Positions 55,131-64,000 of a DNA stretch of 64,000 bases are shown here, piece by piece (positions within the stretch are counted from its first letter, which is position 1; each line of letters opens with the position of its first letter). The DNA is from Phoronis australis (taxonomy: Eukaryota; Phoronida; Phoronidae). The stretch lies in NCBI GenBank assembly GCA_002633005.1, contig NMRA01000131.1:832349-896348 (forward strand), in the 5' to 3' direction. A program made the position numbers and the translations under genes. The notes beneath the pieces were generated by a model that was not told the DNA's origin, searched no databases, and saw nothing but the letters and a program-made list of their open reading frames with translations.

Positions 55131-56141
55131 ACTTCAGTTTACAGGCAGTCACTGATACAGAGCTTGTAGAAGTAGAACCAAAATGACTTTTAAGGTTGAA
55201 AAAATAAAAAGCTTTTCAACCTTTTGCCTGTAGACATAAACCCAGAATCAATCTAAAAAGTCCTAAAATGTTGTTAGTAAGCAGGGTACTATTTTCTGCA
55301 ACTGAAATATTTATTGCCTTTTCCCCTAGGATATTGGCTACAAATCAGTCTGCAAAAATCAGGCTCAGGCTGAAAGTCATAAAACCTGTCAATAACTCGG
55401 TGGAAAGACAGAAATCCACAATCTGCTCCAAGAGGCAGACCAGACGTAGGGGGCACCCCTATCATTTTTGCGCCACATTTTCTGCATAGTGGGGTGAGTA
55501 ATATGGACACGTGGCAGAACTGGGACAAAGTAGTACTGGCACAACTTCATTTTGGGACTTGGAATGCAGAGAATTATCAAGGTAATAAATGCTGCCAAGC
55601 ATGAATCACAGAGATTTCTTCTTTTATCAAATGTTATACGCACCACTCCAGTTTTGACACTTTATTGCCCTGAACTATTAAGGTTATTAATACGAGAAAA
55701 GTTATAGATTTTCAACACCAACTCAAATTTTGAGAACACTAACTAAGCTTGATATTCAGTATTACACAGTACAACATACCAGGCATTGTGATCAAGACAT
55801 ATCTTTTATAATCTCAATAGGAATAGAGAAGTCTGCATTACGTATATTAACCAATTCCTGGTACAAGGCTCTAAAACTGATTTCAAAGAACATTTTACTG
55901 CCTGATAAAACAAGACTGCTGGCTTAATACCGTGAAAAAAGGGTTTCAGAAGGACAGATTTTTATTAAATGCCATATGGATAAACAGTAATCAATATTTT
56001 TTAATCACTTCACATCACGTGTAGCACTGATATCAGTTAAATAAACAATTGACAGTGAGTGTATGTAAACTACTTTACATAAAATTGAGTACCGCAGTTA
56101 TTCAAACTACAAGATATAGCCAAATAATTATATAAAGCTCA
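55131..56141. other. Non-coding stretch
   Basis: Short open frames on both strands (up to 85 codons at 55389-55646, minus) show no recognised domain. No repeat relationship to the rest of the window was seen. Confidence 0.45.
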
Positions 56142-56425
56142 TTTTTTTCATCTTCATCTTCAACAATCATATAGGCCAAATAGGGTTGTACTAGTCAAGC
56201 GTTCCCACATGACTTTTCATCTTCATCTTCAACAATCATATACGCCAAATAGGGTTGTACTAGTCAAGCGTTCCCAAATGACTTTTCATCTTCATCTTCA
56301 ACAATCAAATACGCCAAATAGGGTTGTACTAGTCAAGCGTTCCCAAATGACTTTTCATCTTCATCTTCAACAATCACATAGGCCAAATAGGTTGTACTTA
56401 AGTCAAGCGTTCCCACATGACTTTT
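56142..56425. repeat. 69-bp tandem repeat, four copies
   Basis: GCCAAATAGGGTTGTACTAG recurs at 56175, 56244, 56313 and 56382, exactly 69 bp apart. Each unit also holds GTCAAGCGTTCCCA and TTTTCATCTTCATCTTCAAC. Because 69 is a multiple of three, an open frame of 85 codons runs through the array. It starts and ends with the repeat and is not taken as a gene. Confidence 0.95.
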
Positions 56426-57177
56426 CAAGCTACACTCATACATCCTGTACACATCAATCAAAATAATAGAAAGTTGTCCAGGGTCTTTTGATTTTTTGTT
56501 CTTTGGTTTGGCTTTTAGCCTGCTCTTGAGCATAATGATAGGGATTTCTGTCTCTTGGCTTCGCGTTGTAGACAGATTTTCTGATGTTTAGCCTTAGCCT
56601 GACTTGGTGAAACAAGCTGATTTTTAACCCAAAGTGAAATGAGCCTCTTCAAGAAACAGCCCCAGAATGCAAAGTTGAAAAGGGAAAGCTGGAGTATGAT
56701 GACAGTGCTTCAAAATTTGTATACAAAGTCAAATATGAGATTTCAATAGGTATGTGTAAATAGGAGACCAGCATAGCTTAATCAATCATGCCAGACATGA
56801 TCTCCTACGTACTGGTACGTTGCATGCATCACCTGGTACGTAGAGTGATGTGGGAAGATAGTCCCTCAAATGAGTCAACATGTACAATTTGACTCATACT
56901 TCAGGTTAGATGTACTCATAAATGTCAAATTGATGAAAGTTGTGCAAAACATTAAGAACGGTAAAGTACCTAGTGAGATGTAAGGATTTCTATAAAATGG
57001 CTGCGGCGTTTAACCAGGTGCATTTCCAGTTTTAAGCAGTTTTGAAAAAGAACATTTTCAAAGATTCCAAAACCGTAATGCTTCGAACACCTTTTTAGCA
57101 TACAGTACGACGGCCACTTGAAATTACGTTTCACAAAATTTCTCAACAGAACAAAAAGACTTGAATACTTAAGATTA

Positions 57178-58535
57178 CCATATTCATTCTAATAAACGCC
57201 CATGCCCCTATAAGCACCCCCTACACGTTTTCAGACTTTGCTAAAATCAGCGCCCAGTCCATGAACGGGTACGTGCAAAAAATGCCTTATCTAATGTCCT
57301 AAAATCCTACAGTAACGTTTCAATTTATCAATAATATCCGACAGACCTGAAAAAAATCATTGAGCGCGGAGTTTCCTCCGTGCCTCAAAAATAACGTAAA
57401 AATTTTGTTGATCTTGCAAGGAATGCATGTCGTACTATGGCCTTTAAGAACATACGCACCATACTTGTCAATGGGATTGTATTGTAGATACTTCCCATCC
57501 TCAACAGGAATCCAAGTTTCTTCAACACGAAGACTAATAAAAAAACTCGACTAGTGTTAAAAGCACGTGGCCAGGAAGCACGCGCTACATACATGAACCT
57601 GTCATAAAAGACATTAGCCGGGAACTATCCATTCATGAAACGGGTAGTATAGCATCGACAAAAAATAAATATTGTCACTAATTTCCGGCAGTTTCTAATA
57701 CCATAAAAATTTTTGCATTATTTCTAAGAGGGATTGTTTGATAAACCATAATTTGTATTTTTAAAGCCAAATATCTAATAAAATGACTACTGACCTGACA
57801 GTGAATGCTTACACACCCTTAAACCAAAAAAAAAAACTGTCAGACAGTCACGTACCCATCCAGCCATACGGCAACTAATATGGGCCATACCGAGACAATT
57901 GTCGAACGTTTTTTAGCAGACGAGACCGACAAGTGCTGAATGAAAGACGTTCTGCTTTCTGCTTGTGCTAATTTCTTTAGATACAATGCACATCTAGCTC
58001 GTTAGATTGCGTTCATGCTCTGGCAAATGAACTCTGGTGACACGCACATGCTCGCTTACTCACACACGCAGACGGACTTCAAAACAAACGTCACGTGACA
58101 ACAACATGTCCAGAGATTTTTTTTCGTGTTACCGGGTAGGCCTATGATCATAGATGGCACCATCTAGCACAGATTTGGACTTAACCTGCCATTAATAAAG
58201 AACTTAAAAATCTTAGGGATGCTATCTGGAAAACATAAGGATTTCAGGTAATTTGCTTGAGTTGAAACTGTATTTTTATTCAAGCATTCAAGTTGCCATA
58301 TCGATGATTGCATTGAGTCAGTCGGCGAGTTTTTCGCCCTGGGATTTATGCACAATGTTTTGTAAAATGATCGCAATTTAACAGCAAAGTTTGATAGCAA
58401 TGCACCACAATTTTGTAGAAAGTCTGTCATAGGTTACACATACGTCACAGAGTGTAAATATGATGATTCTTAGCTTCCGATTTCATCCGTCTCGGAGACC
58501 GGGTTTCAACCGCCTTGGGTTACAATAAACATAGA
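57178..58535 (-). mobile_element. 'GCGCTTATTAGGGCG' family repeat, copy D
   Basis: The left end, ACCATATTCATTCTAATAAAC, with GCCCATGCCCCTATAAGC is the inverted right end of copies A and C. The right side ends near GAGACCGGGTTTCAACC (58495) and a worn terminus. It aligns with copy C in reverse throughout and with fragment B. No ORF shared by all copies was found. Confidence 0.8.
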
Positions 58536-58832
58536 AAAATCATTCAGTGATTAATTATGTGCAAACTATGTGAAGAATAACAGTAGTCTGGAATCAAAAG
58601 CATGCATTACACACCTAATATGTAGACATGTCTGATTCACTACTGAGCTTTACAGGAATGTGGAGTAGTAACCAGCTAAAGACAATGTTCAATCACATCT
58701 AAATCACATATCAATGATGCTTAATTGTTAACGGACTTCTGAGATGAGATATATCATACCATCATAGCTGAAATCAATATCTTAAAATCATGGGAGAAAT
58801 CTGAAGTCATAACAAATCTTTAGCAACAGTCA

Positions 58833-58905
58833 ATAACTAGGGCACACTGGAGGAATCTTGTCATGAAGTCAAAAACTAGGACACACTGGAGGAATCTTGT
58901 CACAA
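58833..58905. repeat. ~42-bp tandem duplication
   Basis: ACTAGGGCACACTGGAGGAA with CTTGTCA occurs twice in a row with few differences. Confidence 0.85.
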
Positions 58906-61042
58906 AATCACTTGTTCTTAATGTTTCATGTACAAATACAGAAGAATTAGGTCAAGTTTTATAAACCTGTAGTTATAGAATAACTGTGGACCTGACAAGA
59001 CAAAGCATGATGACACACCCCATACAGTAAATGATTCACAATAAAACAAGGGAGTACCAATATTTGAACCAGCTCATCAATAAATCTCAGCATTTAGGTA
59101 TGTGTCTGAAAATACAATTTACACAAATTTGCGATATTACCCTATTCCTGCAAAGAACAAGCATTGCTGCAAACTATGACATGTTCAACTGTACTAGTTT
59201 TTTTTTTCTGAAGATGCCATCTTGATGAAGCAGTTGTGTGAACCATCTGATGCAAACAGACTAATATTCACAAGCATACTAAGTAGAGTTATTGAAGCTC
59301 TTAATTTGCCAACTGAAGGATTAGTGGTATTTTTTTAAATGATCGAATTTAAGTTCAATTTCGTAATAACACTAGTTTTGTGTGAGTGCAAAACCACAAA
59401 TAACACTTTGGGATGTGGACTTCTCACCACAATTCTCAGTTCACTAAAGTGGATAAAATGTTGACCTCCATGCCAGCACCTTCACCAGTAAGGAGAATGT
59501 GGCTCACATGAACTACTACAAGTGTCACTTTTGCTGACACTGCTGGTGTTTTCACTAACACCTTTGTGTAGCAAGACCACTTCCTTCAAAGTGTACACAT
59601 GCCCACCAGTAAGAGGCCTTTCTTCATCATCGCATAATTAATCAATTTATGAAAGGGAGTGAACATATTTTCACATCAAGTTTCCCTTAAAAGCAGTTCC
59701 AATGGTGACAAAATACCTGCTGTTGAAAATGACCCCAATGCAGTTTCCCTTATATCCATAGTCCCTATGTACAAATCATTGTAAAATACATTTAATTTAT
59801 ATTTCTAAATAATCTTGCAATTGTATTTTATTTCACTGTACATGTACTTTTTTCTGTTGTTAGCATTTTTGTTCTTCTTAATTGTTATTAATTCATAGTT
59901 ACTCAGTGGTCAGCTATAAGTGACCGTGCTTTGATGACCACCCAGTCATATCACAATGTATGTTTTTGCATGATTTAAAAAATAAAGTTGGTTTCTCTCT
60001 CTCAAACAACTCTTCTATATGACTGATATTCTAGAGCATTTTCACTAGCACTTTAATTGCTAGTGTTTTCATCACTCATGTGATCCTGCCTGATTTAGGG
60101 TTGATGATGAGAAGGCCCATTAGAAGCGAAACTTCGCTTTTACTGAAGTTTTGTTAAGTGGGAAAGGTTAACTACTTCGTTAAAAACTAGGATATAAAAG
60201 TAAAGCTTTAGTATTCACCGAAACTTCGGAGTAGTGGAAAAGCTCACAGCAAAACTTCACTGAAGTTATCAGTAAAAGTCGCCGCAAGGTTATGCGATCA
60301 CGCAAGACTCGCAAAACGTGTTCTTTGTTATTCTAGCGTACCCGGCATGCTCTGAATGGACACGCGTAAAAAAATAAAAGAAAGCATATTTCGAGAAGAA
60401 TGACAATGATCATTTTCATAAACACTTGTAAATGGCAGGAAAACTATTTTCAGTAACCCCCAAAACCACTACCCAATATTCGATTGAGAGTACGAATGAA
60501 CTGCGTCGTCTGGTATCTTAGCGATACGGTAACTTCAATATCGTTGTCTAGACAGAAAGGAAAATGGAGTTTTGGTGAAGCTTTGGTAAAATGAAGTTTC
60601 TTTAATGGGAAAGCGGCAAACCTTGTACTTTTTAACCATAAAACGGATGAGACTTCCAATCCACTCTCTAATCAGAGGACATGTAAATAACGCAATGTCA
60701 CTGAGCACAAGATTTGAACCTTGACCTGACAAGATTAGTTGCAAGGTACCAAAGGAAAAGATGGTTTAGATGTAAAATACAAACTTAGAACTAATGTAAG
60801 TAGTTACTCCCAGAAGTTGGTTACCGTAGTATCCTCTTATGGAATTTTGAATACAGCAATTCAGCCATTGGGAAGACTCGGTACAATGGCTTGAATGCTA
60901 GTTGATCTGGTTATGAATATATAGAGCTGCTGAATGTCTGGCTAATTATTAAGGTGTTTAATACACAAAGCCAATTACACTGATGAAAAATGAACCCAAT
61001 TTATATATGCAATAATAAATTTCTTCACTGAATTATGCACAG
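58906..61042. other. Non-coding stretch with a hairpin-rich patch
   Basis: AT-rich, with no gene recognised. Around 60120-60290 the motif GAAACTTC and its complement recur in both orientations (GAAGCGAAACTTCGCTTTTA, CCGAAACTTCGG), giving several small hairpins. AATAAA at about 59982 followed by a CT-rich run resembles the 3' end of a transcript or retrocopy, but no coding part precedes it. Confidence 0.4.
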
Positions 61043-61302
61043 GGAAACAATTCCAAGCTGAAGAACATTCATTTGCAATATACATACCTGAAGCTGTTGC
61101 ATTAAAAGAACAAATCTTTGTAAAGATATTTGAAGAACTGTCACTAGTCTTCAGACCACTCAAGCAACACAAACTACAAGCTAAGCCAGCGAAAATAAAT
61201 TCTGTCATGACACAGTATGAAGCTGCAGTCAACAATGCAAGTACAGAACTGAGTGAGGGTGAAGACAAACAGACATCAAGCATCAAGTATGGCTGTACCT
61301 AG
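61043..61302 (+). other. Possible 3'-terminal exon or decayed ORF, 85 codons
   Basis: After an acceptor-like ATTATGCACAG, an open frame encodes AEEHSFAIYIPEAVALKEQI, continues through FEELSLVFRPLKQHKLQAKP and ends SIKYGCT-stop at 61300-61302. Composition looks protein-like, but there is no ATG at the start, no partner exon and no recognised family. The opposite strand is open over the same span too. Treated as weak. Confidence 0.2.
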
Positions 61303-61522
61303 CTAAAACCCCTATCTGCCACACAGGAATCTACCAGTATGTACGGTAAGAATTCTCCAGTTTAGGACAGTAAAATTCCTTTTTTAATGTGGGAGCTTGT
61401 ACCAAACTTTATAAAAAGTTAACACTGACCATCCAACAATTACAATCAATGACAAACAGTCATTCACCTTAACACTTTGTCTACATGACTGAACTGTACA
61501 GGAGGCCATCCACACATGACAC

Positions 61523-61960
61523 CAGTGCCCGGTTGCACGAAACAGTCCCAAATAGGTACTCAATTAAGGTCCCTAAATCTACTGCGTATTTAAGGGCTTG
61601 TGAAAACATTGATTGTCCTATCTTATGCTGTTTGAGTATCATCACTATGCTAATTTTGGCTTTGATACAAATCGAGAGTGAAATCTAGTTTGAATTCTCA
61701 ATATTATTGAAAATAAGTAGGGATCTTTTCATGCAATGCCCCCAATTTAAGGACTAAGTCCCAAACTATTTTGATTGAATTAGGGTTCAGTCATTAGTTG
61801 TATTATTAGAAAATATCATTATTCAAAGAAGAGATCACAATAAAGATAAAATTATAGAAAAAATATTACATCTGTGACTAAAGACCGAAACAAATACAAA
61901 AACGATTCCGGGAACTTAGTAGAGTCCCTATTTGGGACTGTTTCATGCAACCGGGCACTG
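61523..61960. mobile_element. MITE with CAGTGCCCGGTTGCA termini, ~438 bp
   Basis: The left end is CAGTGCCCGGTTGCACGAAA then CAGTCCCAAATAGG. The right end is its inverted copy (CCTATTTGGGACTGTTTCAT then GCAACCGGGCACTG), and the similarity continues into GGTCCCTAAAT/AGTAGAGTCCC. The interior is AT-rich and non-coding. A target-site duplication is not clear. Confidence 0.85.
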
Positions 61961-64000
61961 TCAGACTAACTGTACACGGCTCTCTATAAATGACTGAAAC
62001 ACACCAGAATAACTAACAGTACACCGGGCTCTCCATCAGTGTCACTATTACCTCTTGTAACAGAAAGATAAGAGATTGTTTCAATACTTCCAGCGACTAT
62101 GTATCAAGCATTCAAACAAAAAGTTTAGTCATGTTTTCAACAACAAAGTATTGTAACAGGGAGAATAAAAGCTAGATATGTCTGAACATTTCTAAAAACA
62201 TCATGATGTAAATCCCATGTAATTCAATTAACTCTGAATTATGAGATGGGACACTGTGAACAATTGGCAATATTTTGTATGTTTTTACTGTAAAACAAGC
62301 TTAATCTTTAGCAATGATCAATCATTTGCATGCAAGACCACAAGGATAGGATATAAAACTCATTTCTTGACGATTTCAAGAAATTAGTTAAGTTGTTCAG
62401 AAGCTAACCTCAATTGATCAAAAATCTTGAAAAAGGGACACAATAACAACAACGTTAAACACCAGTCCATCAACCATTAGGTGCAAATAACTGATTTTGG
62501 CCAGAGTTCTTGGTGCAAAATCTTAATTTTCGTGAAGGCGTTTAAATTGAAAACCTCAAAAATCAGGGCAGCCAGTTTTAAGCTAAGTATAGGCATTTCA
62601 AACCAAATAATGGGCGCTTACAAGAACTGCTAGTTTTGGAGTAACATCCAGGGCAGATGCATTCATGTAAGTCATACAACAGGACAGACAGAAAGCACAC
62701 GATGTGCAACTTGTGACTTACAGGTTGAGGGACTCAAGTAAACAAGGACAAAAGTATCATCTTTGAGAAATCCAAAATTAAGGCGGGTCATGTGACCAGG
62801 CAAGGCAGTTTGAAGGGGAAGTGTTAACCCAGGCGAGTTCTATGTTACATCTTGAAATAAGAACTCTAAAACTACCGTAGATTAAGATCTTGCTTTGACA
62901 CTGATTTTGTTTCTGATGAACGTCTATGGGAAGAAGCAGTTGTACACCTGATTCTTTTCTTGTTTTCTAACTTCATAGTGCAATGAGCCGACTTTAGGCT
63001 ACCAGTTGGTTAAAAATACAATTAATATTAAAAGACGACAGACAGTTATCAAAACACTAAGTTTCTTCAACAATGTTATATCGCCTGGTGCGAGCAGTTG
63101 GCAATTTGGGCAACTGAATGAAGTTGAAGGACTGCTCAGAAAAAAGTATGACTATGGGAGCATTTGTTCTAGATGGAAAGAATGAAACATCGACAGCCTC
63201 CTAAGGTGTCCCTCCCTCTATGAGTAAAAGCAACATGACTGTTTAATCAGTGTAAGGCATAACTGGCTGAAATGCTTTCAACGTATCAAGGCCACTATGG
63301 GCGTGCTGTTGCAGCCCAAACTGATGCCTGCAACAAACTGAAGCTACTATATTTTCCCACATTACTGCAAACAGAGTATGCATTTTTAATGGTTATTAGA
63401 ACCGATATTGGTAACAAAGTTAATGAGTGCAAAGCGGTGCGTGGTAGTTTCTCGAGACACTTCCCCAGTGTGATTAAACCTACAAACATGATCATCCATT
63501 TCAGTTCTTATAACAGTTGAAAAATCCATAAACCATTGAAAGTAATTCGGGAACTTAAGGTAGCTTCAGTTTAGCATAGGCATCAGTTTGGCCCACCAAC
63601 CCGCGCCAAACTGAAGTGACCCAAATCAGTTTGAGCTGTAAGTGCACCACCATCTCTAATGTTAACTACAAACAGTGGCACTGTCTACCCGAAGCATAGG
63701 CAACACGTAGCCCCTCGGTTGGCCGGTTAGGGGCTACAACACTTCCCATCGCTTTCTGTACGAATTTCATCCCGTGTATTTTAAATGGGCAGTAGGCCAA
63801 ATCCAGCCACCGATTAGGAGTTTTCACCTCGTCAAAAATATATTCCACGCTTAAAACTATCACTTAAAAAAGCGCTTACTTTCTTCAGTGGTCCTTTCTA
63901 CTTCTTCACATATCTTTGATGGATCTTAGTTATGAGAATTAAGTTGACTTTAGTGAAGAATTTCAACTCCACTTTTTTGGTCACCGTTAACTTTTTCACC
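61961..64000. other. Non-coding stretch to the window end
   Basis: Short frames only (up to 82 codons at 63272-63520), none recognised. A small palindrome AGCCCCTCGG...TTAGGGGCT lies at about 63710-63736. Nothing else was supported. Confidence 0.45.

Noticed and set aside
56209-56466. 85-codon frame with a repeated peptide
   Set aside because: It is an in-frame reading of a 69-bp tandem array with no flanking coding sequence.
60975-61286. 103-codon minus-strand frame opposite the possible exon at 61043-61302
   Set aside because: Cys- and Ser-rich with no domain; likely the shadow of the plus-strand frame, or chance.

Overview
This looks like eukaryotic, animal DNA. The two recognisable genes are split by GT-AG introns, coding density is very low, and most of the rest is repeats. 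The genes (a neuroendocrine proprotein convertase and a receptor-type guanylyl cyclase) and the mix of transposons suggest an invertebrate metazoan, plausibly a marine deuterostome or lophotrochozoan. The sequence alone does not fix the species.

Layout. (1) 253-4271, plus strand: the last seven coding exons of a PCSK2/PC2-type proprotein convertase, from the catalytic His to the stop codon, in one continuous reading frame. (2) 4272-7553: 3' flank with two small transposon-like repeats. (3) 7571-14535: a satellite-like block of ~670-bp units, about six direct copies then about four inverted ones, turning over at 11660/11661. (4) 18810-37689, minus strand: six exons of the class III cyclase domain and C-terminus of a receptor guanylyl cyclase, again in one frame. 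It converges on PCSK2, and its introns are full of transposons. (5) 38430-64000: nested and dispersed repeats, including a decayed multi-domain ORF of a large uncharacterised invertebrate family (43262-46003, minus), an RNase H-bearing non-LTR retrotransposon tail (49167-50440, minus), a tRNA-derived SINE (51357-51524, minus) and several tandem repeats. I recognised no upstream exons of the cyclase here (kinase-homology, transmembrane or receptor domain); they may lie in unrecognised sequence, in the 231-base assembly gap at 46004-46234, or beyond the window.

The guanylyl cyclase introns show clear nesting. A TTAA-flanked, THAP-encoding element (Kolobok-like) sits inside a member of a family with 'GCGCTTATTAGGGCG' ends (24211-27112). 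Further on, a non-LTR reverse transcriptase (33440-35270) has a 23-bp minisatellite growing out of its own coding sequence and is split by a palindrome-rich element (34015-34638). Immediately after it lies a second TTAA/THAP element with foldback arms (35311-37288), itself carrying a ~227-bp hAT-like insertion (36649-36875).

The two host genes would act in different pathways, prohormone maturation in secretory granules and cGMP signalling at the membrane. Nothing here suggests they work as a unit. No CRISPR array, rRNA or functional tRNA gene was seen.
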